Notes: generated from the sequence alone by a model not told the origin. A DNA stretch of 32,083 nucleotides from Candidatus Amesbacteria bacterium GW2011_GWA1_47_20 (GCA_001002405.1 LCOA01000003.1:1-32083); one strand, 5' to 3'. Counted from the stretch's first letter, positions 16,614 through 24,788 are shown. Made by a program: numbers and translations.

Positions 16614-16907
16614 ATGGGAATAGGTGACGCTTTTGGAAAATTGGGAGATCTGAATAAGCTGCGGCAGCAGGCTATGACTATGCAGAAGAATTTGGCTGGA
16701 CAACAGATTACAGTTGAGGAAAGCGGTGTAAAGGTGGTTATTTCTGGAGATCAGAAAATAATTGAATTGACCGTGCAGGGCATCGGCAATCCGGTATTGA
16801 ATGACGTGTTAAACAAGGCCATCCGCAAGAGTCAGGAGCTGGCGGCTAAGGAGCTGATGAACGTGTCAGGTGGCATGGGCGGCCTCATGGGCGGCGGCCA
16901 GTCCTGA
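16614..16907 (+). CDS. ybaB: YbaB/EbfC family nucleoid-associated protein
   Basis: LNKLRQQAMTMQKNLAGQQITVEESGVKVVISGDQKIIELTVQ...NKAIRKSQELAAKELMNVSGGMGGLMGG. Confidence 0.9.
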   Translation: MGIGDAFGKLGDLNKLRQQAMTMQKNLAGQQITVEESGVKVVISGDQKIIELTVQGIGNPVLNDVLNKAIRKSQELAAKELMNVSGGMGGLMGGGQS

Positions 16908-17091
16908 TTTAGAGAAATCGAAGAATTCAGTTACTGACGCTTTTTGGGGAATGGCGGGGGCTTTTAGCGGTCTGGCGGCTATGACAGCAGGAGCTGAAAG
17001 GGGGAGCTTTTTTGCAGTGGTGGTTGGCTTGGGGCTGATAGCGTTTGGGGCGGCGAAGATGTTTTTGGCGGGGATAAAAGTTGAGAGTTGA
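16870..17091 (+). CDS. Small membrane protein, unknown (start uncertain, probably downstream of 16870)
   Basis: TM-like GMAGAFSGLAAMTAGAERGSFFAVVVGLGLIAFGAAKMFLAG. Confidence 0.45.
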   Translation: MAWAASWAAASPDLEKSKNSVTDAFWGMAGAFSGLAAMTAGAERGSFFAVVVGLGLIAFGAAKMFLAGIKVES

Positions 17092-17106
17092 GGTAGAATT
17101 TAGAGA

Positions 17107-17703
17107 GTGAGAGTTGCCAGAGCGATTAGTAGTTTAATTGAGGCTTTTGAGCGGTTGCCGGGGGTGGGGCCGAAGTCGGCGGCCAGGCTGACGTATTACT
17201 TGCTGCATGTGCCGCAGGCGGAATTGGACCGGTTTGCGGAAGCTATCGGAAACCTGAAACGCGGGACCAAAGAGTGCTCGGAGTGCCATAATATTTCAGA
17301 ATCCGACCCATGTGATATTTGTGCTGACCTTAGCCGGGACAAGACGACGATTTGTGTGGTGGAGCAGCCGCTGGACGTGTTGGCACTGGAGAGAGGCAAT
17401 GGATACAAGGGCGTGTATCACGTGCTGCACGGGGTGATCGACCCGCTGCACAATATTGGACCAGACGAAATCAGGATTCAGGAGCTGTTGGCCCGCCTTC
17501 GCCAAGGCTTCGGCGAGGTAAAAGAGATAATTTTGGCTTTGAATCCCAATATGGAGGGAGAAGCGACTTGTCTTTACATAAGAAAACAATTGAAAGATGT
17601 CAAAGTGACGCGATTGGCGCATGGGTTGCCGATGGGAGCGGATATTGAGTACGCGGATGACCAGACGTTAACGCACGCTATGGAAGGAAGACGTGAGTAC
17701 TAA
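17107..17703 (+). CDS. recR: Recombination protein RecR
   Basis: GTG start; LIEAFERLPGVGPKSAARLTYYLL, CSECHNISESDPCDIC zinc finger, Toprim VVEQPLDVLALE, HVLHGVIDPL, LNPNMEGEAT. Confidence 0.96.
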   Translation: MRVARAISSLIEAFERLPGVGPKSAARLTYYLLHVPQAELDRFAEAIGNLKRGTKECSECHNISESDPCDICADLSRDKTTICVVEQPLDVLALERGNGYKGVYHVLHGVIDPLHNIGPDEIRIQELLARLRQGFGEVKEIILALNPNMEGEATCLYIRKQLKDVKVTRLAHGLPMGADIEYADDQTLTHAMEGRREY

Positions 17704-18106
17704 TTACAACAGATTTGGGGACCAGGGAATGGAAAAAATGGAGAAGGGCGTGGCGGCTGCGGCTAAACCGGTAGTCAAAACAGCGGAGGAAATGTTTAAG
17801 GATGCGGTGCAATCCTTGACGGGGAATTATGGAAAGCCGATCGAGCAATCTGGGCAACCAGAACAGATTAAGCAGGATGAGGCCAAACGACTGCAGGTGG
17901 CTAGGGCCAGGTTGGCGCAGATAAACAAAGAGATAGTAGAGGCGAGAAAGAAAAGAGAAGAGCGGGAGAGCAGGAGAGTGGAAGAGCCGGAGAAGAAGCA
18001 GGAGCAGAAGAAAGTGGTGGAGAAGAAGGAAAAAGAATCGGTGCTGGCAAAGATGATAAAATCAAGACAAGGAAGCAAGGAGGCAATGCAACGTGCCAGC
18101 GGATAA
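17693..18106 (+). CDS. Coiled-coil protein, unknown
   Basis: Starts within recR 3' end; long charged helix KREERESRRVEEPEKKQEQKKVVEKKEKES. Confidence 0.6.
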   Translation: MSTNYNRFGDQGMEKMEKGVAAAAKPVVKTAEEMFKDAVQSLTGNYGKPIEQSGQPEQIKQDEAKRLQVARARLAQINKEIVEARKKREERESRRVEEPEKKQEQKKVVEKKEKESVLAKMIKSRQGSKEAMQRASG

Positions 18107-18263
18107 CAAAGTTAAACCATCCAAACCGCCGCAGGTGAGCCGGTTTGACCGGGGCCCGCGGGATTTCTGGCGGGGGAGCCGGGGTAAATTGCCTATGCTT
18201 GGAGGAACAATGATTCCTGTTGGGGGTAAAAGCTTTATTGGCCTCCGTCGAGGAAGTAGATAG
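18093..18263 (+). CDS. Small basic protein, unknown
   Basis: GTG start overlapping upstream ORF; VPADNKVKPSKPPQVSRFDRGPRDFWRGSRGKLPMLGGTMIPVGGKSFIGLRRGSR. Confidence 0.4.
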   Translation: MPADNKVKPSKPPQVSRFDRGPRDFWRGSRGKLPMLGGTMIPVGGKSFIGLRRGSR

Positions 18264-18272
18264 GGGGAACAA

Positions 18273-18308
18273 TTTATCAAATACGCGCTATAGCGTATTT
18301 TTGATAAA
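18273..18308. repeat. Palindromic element, copy D, sharing the CGCTATAGCG core
   Basis: TTTATCAAATACGCGCTATAGCGTATTTTTGATAAA, between small ORF stop and cysS; arms differ from A-C. Confidence 0.7.
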
Positions 18309-18342
18309 AACGGAGGATTGGTTTTTCTGATAATATCAGGGT

Positions 18343-19758
18343 ATGAAATTGTTTAATTCGCTGACGAGAGAAGTCGGGGAGTTTGTGCCGTTGAAAAAGG
18401 GCAAAGTGGGAATGTATACCTGCGGACCGACGGTGTATGACTATGTGCATGTGGGTAATTTCAGAACTTACATGACTGCGGATTTGTTGGTGCGGCTATT
18501 GAGATACAACGGTTATGAAGTGAAGTATGTGATGAACATCACAGATGTGGGACATTTGACGGGAGATAACCTGGGAGACGCGGATTTGGGGCGTGATAGG
18601 ATTGAGGAGTCGGCGAGAAAGATGGGCAAGACTGCTCATGAGATAGCCGGGTTTTACACACGGCAGTTTTTGGATGATCTGGATAGTTTGGGTTTGCAGA
18701 GACCGGACGTGTTGTGCAAGGCGACCGATCATATAGCCGAGCAAATTGAGCTGGTAAAAAAGTTAGAAGAAAAAGGATTTGCCTACCGGATTTCGGATGG
18801 GATTTATTTCGATACGCGCAAGTTTCCTAGGTATGGAGAGCTGTCTACCCTGCGGGAAACTGCTGGGGCGGCCAGAGTGGAGGTAAATCCGGAAAAGAGA
18901 AATCCAAAGGATTTTGCTTTGTGGAAATTTTCGCCAAAGAATGAGAAGAGACAGATGGAGTGGGATAGTCCGTGGGGAGTGGGGTTTCCGGGGTGGCATA
19001 TTGAGTGTTCGGCCATGTCTATGAAATATCTGGGAGAATCATTTGATATTCATGCGGGTGGGGAGGATTTGCAGTCAACTCATCATCCTAACGAGATTGC
19101 TCAGAGCGAAGCGGTGACGGCGAAACCTTTTGTGAGGTATTGGGTACACGGAGCGTTTTTACTGGTGGATGGCGGGAGGATGAGCAAGAGTCTGGGAAAC
19201 AATTACACAGTAACCGACCTTGATGGTAAAGGTTTTGGGCCTATGGCTTTAAGATATTTATACTTGACGGCTAATTACCGGACGCCGTTAAATTTTACCT
19301 GGAGCAGTTTGGCGGCTGCCCAAAGTGCGTATGACAAACTCGCCGAGTTTGTTAGGAGCAGGAGAGCAGGAGAGCAGGAGAGCAGGAGAGAATTATCCAA
19401 AGAGAAATTGAAGAAGATTGATCAGTTTAGAACCAGATTTTTGGAAGCGGTGAATAATGATTTGAATTTCCCCCAGGGCCTGGCGGTGGTATGGGAGATG
19501 GTAAAAAGCAATATTCCGGATATGGATAAAGCCGATCTGATTTTGGATTGGGATCAGATTCTGGGGTTGGGACTGGCTAATGCCCAGGAGGGGGTTAAGG
19601 TGCCGGATGTAGTAACTAAGTTGGTGGGCGAAAGAGAGAGCTTGCGCAAGGCGGGAAAGTTTGTGGAGGGGGATAAGGCGAGAATGCAAATTGAGGCTCT
19701 GGGCTTTATAGTTAAAGATACGCCCACCGGGCCGATAATCAATGTCAAAAGAAGTTAA
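18343..19758 (+). CDS. cysS: Cysteinyl-tRNA synthetase
   Basis: MYTCGPTVYDYVHVGNFRTYMTADLLVRLLRYNGYEVKYVMNITDVGH; GWHIECSAMSMKYLG; HHPNEIAQSEA; GGRMSKSLGNNYT (KMSKS-like). Confidence 0.96.
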   Translation: MKLFNSLTREVGEFVPLKKGKVGMYTCGPTVYDYVHVGNFRTYMTADLLVRLLRYNGYEVKYVMNITDVGHLTGDNLGDADLGRDRIEESARKMGKTAHEIAGFYTRQFLDDLDSLGLQRPDVLCKATDHIAEQIELVKKLEEKGFAYRISDGIYFDTRKFPRYGELSTLRETAGAARVEVNPEKRNPKDFALWKFSPKNEKRQMEWDSPWGVGFPGWHIECSAMSMKYLGESFDIHAGGEDLQSTHHPNEIAQSEAVTAKPFVRYWVHGAFLLVDGGRMSKSLGNNYTVTDLDGKGFGPMALRYLYLTANYRTPLNFTWSSLAAAQSAYDKLAEFVRSRRAGEQESRRELSKEKLKKIDQFRTRFLEAVNNDLNFPQGLAVVWEMVKSNIPDMDKADLILDWDQILGLGLANAQEGVKVPDVVTKLVGERESLRKAGKFVEGDKARMQIEALGFIVKDTPTGPIINVKRS

Positions 19759-20374
19759 AATTTTGCTAGTTATTTTGGGTACGCTGGATCTGTTGGCTGT
19801 GAATGGGGCGGTTGGCTACTTGCTGACGAAAAAGCCGAAGCCGTCTGCGGCGCCGCAGGTGAGCTATATAGACCAGTGTGGAGATGAGTGTAAAAAATAT
19901 ATTGATGCTCAACTTAAAAGTCAAAACTTAAAAGTCAAAACCGAAACACCAACTCCGACGCCGGCGACGAAGATAGTCTATCAGACAGCGCCCAAAACTA
20001 AGGTTCGGTCTACAACGTATGTGACGTTGGCGGGGAGTGGAAATACGACTGCTACAGATTGGGTGAATGTATCCGGGAGTGATTTTTATTTCAATCCGGC
20101 GGATTATCCGGGGCTGGTGAGCGTGTATTTTGAGGCGAATATGAAACTTATGACCGGATCTGGACGGGCGTACGTGCGGTTGTATGACGTAACGCACGGT
20201 ATCGGGGTGCAGGGAAGTGAGGCGTCGACGCAAGCTGGGGTGGATACGGTAGTGGAATCCGGACAGGTGAGTTTCTGGGCCGGCAGGAATCTGATTAGGG
20301 TGCAGATGAAGTCACTGACTACCGAATCAACTTTCTACACTTCCGGTCGCTTGCGGATTATTACGGAAAACTAG
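19742..20374 (+). CDS. Membrane-anchored surface protein, beta-rich domain, unknown
   Basis: N-terminal TM, linker TPTPTPATK, beta-rich C-terminal domain. Confidence 0.65.
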   Translation: MSKEVKILLVILGTLDLLAVNGAVGYLLTKKPKPSAAPQVSYIDQCGDECKKYIDAQLKSQNLKVKTETPTPTPATKIVYQTAPKTKVRSTTYVTLAGSGNTTATDWVNVSGSDFYFNPADYPGLVSVYFEANMKLMTGSGRAYVRLYDVTHGIGVQGSEASTQAGVDTVVESGQVSFWAGRNLIRVQMKSLTTESTFYTSGRLRIITEN

Positions 20375-20399
20375 TTATTTATTCATTTGACAATAAAGA

Positions 20400-20723
20400 T
20401 TGGAGAAGTTTGCGGATGATGTGAACGTTTTGTGCAAGAAAGTGCCGTTTAATTTCGTAACTAAGGAAATAGTCGATCAGTTGTCTCGATCTGGATCATC
20501 ACCCGCCGCCAATTATATAGAAGCTATAGAGAGTCTAAGTAAGAAAGATTTTTATTTCAGAATTAGAATCTGTAGAAAAGAGAGTAGGGAAGCGGGATTT
20601 TGGTTGAGACGGTTGGCTAAAGTCTGTCCAGAGTTAGCAAAGGATTGTGTCATTTTAGAGGATGAAGCCAGACAGTTTTTATTGATTTTTTCGAAAATAT
20701 TAACTAAATATTCAAATGATTGA
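20400..20723 (+). CDS. Four-helix bundle protein (23S rRNA intervening-sequence protein family)
   Basis: TTG start; VPFNFVTKEIVDQLSRSGSSPAANYIEAIESLSKKDFYFRIRICRKESREAGFWLRRL. Confidence 0.85.
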   Translation: MEKFADDVNVLCKKVPFNFVTKEIVDQLSRSGSSPAANYIEAIESLSKKDFYFRIRICRKESREAGFWLRRLAKVCPELAKDCVILEDEARQFLLIFSKILTKYSND

Positions 20724-20759
20724 ACGAATGGATAAATGGCCAAATGATAAAATGTTGAA

Positions 20760-21422
20760 ATGGTAACGGCTGTGATTTTTGATTTGGACGGGACGGTGTT
20801 GGATAACGAACATAAATGGGAGATGGTTTTTGCCAGAGTTGCTCAGTTGAACAGCTTACCAGTTAATCAGGGACGATGGGTGCATACGCCGGGGATTGGA
20901 GTGCGGCCGAATTGGGAGAAACTGGTGGGGAAGGGGGAATTGGCGGAAAAGTTGACGAGTGAGACTTATTCCGAATATGCCAAACAGGACGACGAGGTAA
21001 AGGTAACACCGGGGGTAGAAGAAATGGTGGCGGAGGCAAAAGATCAAGGTTGGCTGACAGCGCTAGCCACGGGTACGAGCTGGAATGTAGTGGAAAAGGA
21101 GCTGGAGCAGTTGAATTTGTGGTTGGCGTTTGACGTGACGACGACGGGGGAGGAAGTGATCTTTAACAAGCCGGATCCGGAAATCTATACGTTGACGGTG
21201 CAGAAATTGGGAGTGGATCCTGAAAGTTGTTGGGTGATTGAGGATTCTCTGGCAGGAGTGAAATCTGCGGTGGCAGCAGGGATGACGGTGATGGGGCTGG
21301 TAAGTGATTACGCCAGTGCGGAAGAGCTGAAAAAGGCTGGGGCAAAAGAGGTAGTGGACAGCTTGGCGGAAGCGGTGGTATTATTGCGCGAGTATGGCGA
21401 AAAAGAACGAGGAAGTAATTGA
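20760..21422 (+). CDS. HAD-superfamily hydrolase
   Basis: MVTAVIFDLDGTVLDNEHKWE; ALATGTS; KPDPEIYTLTVQKLGVDPESCWVIEDSLAGVKSAVAAGM. Confidence 0.92.
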   Translation: MVTAVIFDLDGTVLDNEHKWEMVFARVAQLNSLPVNQGRWVHTPGIGVRPNWEKLVGKGELAEKLTSETYSEYAKQDDEVKVTPGVEEMVAEAKDQGWLTALATGTSWNVVEKELEQLNLWLAFDVTTTGEEVIFNKPDPEIYTLTVQKLGVDPESCWVIEDSLAGVKSAVAAGMTVMGLVSDYASAEELKKAGAKEVVDSLAEAVVLLREYGEKERGSN

Positions 21423-21900
21423 GTTGTGGGTGACTTGGCAGAAAGTGGCGGCGGTGGCATTACTATTGGGGTTGTTTTGGTACAGAACGAACTCGTGGCC
21501 GGTGGTAGCGGTGGTGAATGGTGTCCCGGTTACCAGGTTTGAACTAAATCAGTTGATGTATGAGAAAGTGGGTCAGGATGCGATTGAAGATCTGTTGACG
21601 GACAAGATTATAAACCAAGAAATTATCAGTCGGAGAATTAAAGTGACCGATGGTGAAGTGGCTGACAAGTTGAAAAACTTGAAACAACAGATTGGGTCAG
21701 AAGAAGGTTATCAGCAAGCGCTGGCGATTCAGGGCATGACTGAAGCTCAATTGCTGGGGAGGATTAAATTGCAACTAGCATTGGAAAAAATGGTAGATCC
21801 CTCGACTGATTCGGCTAAGCTGCAGCAGGCGGTGGGAGATTTGGTGCAATCTTGGAGAGAGAAAGCGATTGTGTGGAGAGTTACTTCCGGGCAAAAATAA
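21394..21900 (+). CDS. SurA N-terminal-like membrane-anchored protein
   Basis: TM followed by VVAVVNGVPVTRFELNQLMYEKVGQDAIEDLLTDKIINQEIISRRIKVTDGEVADKL. Confidence 0.75.
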   Translation: MAKKNEEVIELWVTWQKVAAVALLLGLFWYRTNSWPVVAVVNGVPVTRFELNQLMYEKVGQDAIEDLLTDKIINQEIISRRIKVTDGEVADKLKNLKQQIGSEEGYQQALAIQGMTEAQLLGRIKLQLALEKMVDPSTDSAKLQQAVGDLVQSWREKAIVWRVTSGQK

Positions 21901-22720
21901 TAGCGTTGGGGAGGGCCCGACCTGGGCCAAATACGTAGCGGCCGGTGTAGTAAAGTGTAGTAGAACCGCCGGTGTCTAAGTTGAGTGCGCCCGTGGCGCC
22001 GAGAGCCTTGAATATATAGGCAAACTGCTGCATATTGACGGAGGGGGCGATGACTACCAGGAGGCGGTTGGTGTCGATGACGCCGATGCCGACTTTGGTG
22101 CTTACGGCGCGCTGCTTGTCCGACAGGCCGGATTGGTTGTCGTCGATTTGGACGTTGCCCCCGTCTACCAGTCCTGGGTAATTGATGATGCCGGCGGTGA
22201 GTCCGCCGCCGAAGCCGGAGGAATTGTTGAGGTAGTGAGCTCCGCCGCCGTCAGTATAGACGATGGCCCGGCGATTGGACCAGCCCAACTTGTCTGCCTG
22301 GGACCATTTGGACAGTCTGGAGATGTATACCGGAAAATCGAAGGTGTTTTTCTTGGATTGACAATCGGGGTAAGTAGCTGGACAGAAATATGTACCGTTG
22401 ACACCGGCAAAGCCGCCATTTTTGGCCACAAACTCGGCCAAAGAGAGGACGGGACAGTTGTCTGAACAATCGGAGTCGGAAGATACGTCGGTGAGCATTC
22501 TGGTTCCGGTCATGTCCAGAGAGAGGATGGTGGCCCGGAAATTGCCTTTGTCGGTTTTGACGGTGGCGGTGGTAATGCCGGCTCCCGGGGGACCTTGGAT
22601 AACCGGTGGTATGGTAGGAGAGGGCTTGGGAGTGGGGGTAGGTGAGGGCGTGGGAATGGGAGAGGTTTGGAGGAGGGAGAGGATAAGAGAGAAAAAGGCA
22701 ATGAGGGTTGACATTGACAT
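21881..22720 (-). CDS. Phosphodiester glycosidase (NAGPA/DUF2233) family exported protein
   Basis: Signal/TM, PT-rich linker, GFAGVNGTYFCP, VGIGVIDTNRLLVVIAPSVNMQQFAYIFKALGATGALNLDTGGSTTLYYTGRYV. Confidence 0.85.
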   Translation of the reverse strand: MSMSTLIAFFSLILSLLQTSPIPTPSPTPTPKPSPTIPPVIQGPPGAGITTATVKTDKGNFRATILSLDMTGTRMLTDVSSDSDCSDNCPVLSLAEFVAKNGGFAGVNGTYFCPATYPDCQSKKNTFDFPVYISRLSKWSQADKLGWSNRRAIVYTDGGGAHYLNNSSGFGGGLTAGIINYPGLVDGGNVQIDDNQSGLSDKQRAVSTKVGIGVIDTNRLLVVIAPSVNMQQFAYIFKALGATGALNLDTGGSTTLYYTGRYVFGPGRALPNAIIFARK

Positions 22721-22749
22721 ATAGTAACAAATTCTTTAAGCTGAATGTA

Positions 22750-23373
22750 ATGCCTGCGAAGAAAGACAAAGTAAGTGAGGAAGTAATTACCGAAGTGGAG
22801 GTGGAGGAACCTGCAGAGGCGAAGCCGATTTTGGAGCCACAGGTAGTGGAGGCTCCTCCGACGGTAGAACCTGTGAAGGAAGACGTGCCGCCAGCGGTGC
22901 AGGTGGTTTCCGAAGAGCCCAAAAAGGAGAATGGGTGGTTGTGGATATTGGTGGCTTTTGTATTGGGGGCTTTGGTAGGAACTGTCTCTGGATATTTAGT
23001 TGCGAAAACTCAAAAACTCCAAAACGCAAAAACTCAAACTACTGTGGCACAGACCAGTCCCACCCCTTCTCCCAGTCCTGCCACTGACGTTAAAAGGGCA
23101 GATTTGAAAGTCCAGGTATTGAATGGGAGTGGAGTTGCGGGAGCCGCGGCTAAGGCCAAAACTATGTTGGAAGGATTGGGCTATGTGGATGTGGCAGCGG
23201 GTAATGCCGACGGTGATTTTGCCGAAACGGAAATTGCCGTTAAAGACGGCCAGACGGCGGTGTATGAACTAGTGAAGAAAGACGTTGAGGACGAATATAC
23301 CTTGGCTACGGAAGCGGCGAGTCTGGATGCGGATTCAGATTATGATGCGGTGATCACCCTGGGGGCGGAGTAA
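22750..23373 (+). CDS. Membrane-anchored protein with LytR_C-like domain
   Basis: TM WLWILVAFVLGALVGTVSGYLVA, PSPSP linker, LKVQVLNGSGVAGAAAKAKTMLEGLGYVDVAAG...DAVITLG. Confidence 0.75.
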   Translation: MPAKKDKVSEEVITEVEVEEPAEAKPILEPQVVEAPPTVEPVKEDVPPAVQVVSEEPKKENGWLWILVAFVLGALVGTVSGYLVAKTQKLQNAKTQTTVAQTSPTPSPSPATDVKRADLKVQVLNGSGVAGAAAKAKTMLEGLGYVDVAAGNADGDFAETEIAVKDGQTAVYELVKKDVEDEYTLATEAASLDADSDYDAVITLGAE

Positions 23374-23387
23374 AGTATAATTCGGGT

Positions 23388-23429
23388 ATGGGATTATCAG
23401 TAGGAATCGTGGGGTTGCCGAATGTGGGC
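23388..23429 (+). pseudogene. ychF: 5' scar of a second ychF (14 codons)
   Basis: ATG-start MGLSVGIVGLPNVG then unrelated sequence; compare intact ychF MGLEIGIVGLPNVGKST. I count 28/42 identical bases. Confidence 0.8.
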
Positions 23430-23446
23430 CCCACGCCAGCTTACCT

Positions 23447-23477
23447 CCTCCCGAGGTCTACGTCCTCGCGTCGGAGG
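23447..23477. other. GC-rich stem-loop in ychF scar/intact ychF spacer
   Basis: CCTCC-CGAGG-TCTACGT-CCTCG-CGTC-GGAGG: 10 potential pairs with a 4-nt bulge and 7-nt loop. Confidence 0.6.
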
Positions 23478-23533
23478 GGCGCTTTTGAGGGGCTCGACGT
23501 TTGCACACTGATTTAGGTAGTAAAATGTAGATC

Positions 23534-24397
23534 ATGGGATTAGAGATTGGTATAGTTGGTTTACCCAACGTCGGAAAGTCCACGTTGTTTAATGCGCTGC
23601 TGAAGAAACAACAGGCATTGGTGGCCAATTACCCATTTGCCACGATTGAGCCAAACGTGGGCATTGTGCCGGTGCCGGATCCACGTTTGGCAATTCTTGC
23701 AAACGTGGTAAAGACGGAAAAAATAGTTCCGGCGACGGTGAAGTTTGTGGATATTGCGGGGTTGGTTAAAGGAGCGAGTCAGGGTGAAGGACTAGGTAAT
23801 AAGTTTCTGGCTCACATTCGAGAAGTAGACGCGGTTTTGTATTTAATACGGGACTTTGACGATGAGAATATTATTCGTGCGGGATCAACAAATCCCAAAG
23901 ATGATTACGAGATTTTGAAATTGGAATTAGAACTGGGCAATATCGTTAACAAGCCGGAAATAGTGGTTTTAAATACCGATGAAGATAAACTGACGGGTGA
24001 GGGCCTAAGGATTTGTGCAAAGCTGGAAGAGGAGTTGGCGGCGCTTTCGGAGGAGGAACAGAAGGAGTACTTAAAGCAGCTGGGCATAGAGAAGACGGGT
24101 TTGGAGAGGGTGATTGCGGCTGCGTTTGATATTTTGGGATTGATGACATTTTTGACGGCGGGAGAGATCGAAGCTCGGGCGTGGACCATTAAAAATGGAA
24201 CTAAGGCTCCAGCGGCCGCCGGAGTAATTCATACTGATTTTGCCAAGAATTTCATTAAAGCAGATGTAGTAAATTGGGAGGATTTTGTGAAATTCGGGGG
24301 GTGGGTGGGGGCGCGGGAAGTGGGGAAAGTGCGGCTGGAAGGCCGGGATTACGTGATGCGAGAAGGCGACGTGGTTGAATTTAAGGTGGGAGTTTAA
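23534..24397 (+). CDS. ychF: YchF/OLA1-family GTPase, short form
   Basis: GIVGLPNVGKSTLFNALLKK, NYPFATIEPNVGIVPVPDPRL, VKFVDIAGLVKGASQGEGLGNKFLAHIREVDAVLYLIRDF, C-terminal TGS-like GTKAPAAAGVIHTDFAKNFIKADVV. Confidence 0.95.
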   Translation: MGLEIGIVGLPNVGKSTLFNALLKKQQALVANYPFATIEPNVGIVPVPDPRLAILANVVKTEKIVPATVKFVDIAGLVKGASQGEGLGNKFLAHIREVDAVLYLIRDFDDENIIRAGSTNPKDDYEILKLELELGNIVNKPEIVVLNTDEDKLTGEGLRICAKLEEELAALSEEEQKEYLKQLGIEKTGLERVIAAAFDILGLMTFLTAGEIEARAWTIKNGTKAPAAAGVIHTDFAKNFIKADVVNWEDFVKFGGWVGAREVGKVRLEGRDYVMREGDVVEFKVGV

Positions 24398-24726
24398 AGA
24401 CCTGGGGCCTCTGGAGGAGTATTATTGTTAGGTCTCATTAATATGGCATATATGAAGGCATACGGACCTATTTCCCAAAGTACATTTTTGATCGGACATA
24501 CATACTCAGCGTGCCCATCTCTATCTCCCTCATGACGATATAGAACTATACCCTCGTCGTCTTGTCTGCTTCCGCCAAATTTTGCGTCACAGGAAGCTAC
24601 AGGTTCCAGTCCAAGGTCGATGGCAAACCAAATGGCGTCTTGAGAATGAACCGTGGGGGGCAACGCCTCTATTGAGTCACCGCTAAATCCCATAGACTCA
24701 AGTGCGTCTTTAAAGCAATTAGCCAT
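24394..24726 (-). CDS. 110-aa protein of unknown function between ychF and the ychF 3' scar
   Basis: MANCFKDALESMGFSGDSIEALPPTVHSQDAIWFAIDLGLEPVASCDAKFGGSRQDDEGIVLYRHEGDRDGHAEYVCPIKNVLWEIGPYAFIYAILMRPNNNTPPEAPGL; convergent with ychF, stop codons overlapping. Confidence 0.65.
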   Translation of the reverse strand: MANCFKDALESMGFSGDSIEALPPTVHSQDAIWFAIDLGLEPVASCDAKFGGSRQDDEGIVLYRHEGDRDGHAEYVCPIKNVLWEIGPYAFIYAILMRPNNNTPPEAPGL

Positions 24727-24764
24727 GTTTTGAGTATAACCTATAGTAACGATTATTGCAATTG

Positions 24765-24788
24765 GTGGAATTTAAGGTGGGGGTGTAA
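24765..24788 (+). pseudogene. ychF: 3' scar of a second ychF (last 7 codons plus stop)
   Basis: GTG GAA TTT AAG GTG GGG GTG TAA = VEFKVGV*, same as the intact ychF C-terminus (GTT GAA TTT AAG GTG GGA GTT TAA). Confidence 0.75.

Noticed and set aside
16870-16910. MAWAASWAAASPDL start of the ORF after ybaB
   Set aside because: Out-of-frame reading of the Gly-rich ybaB tail; the true start of that small gene is probably downstream.
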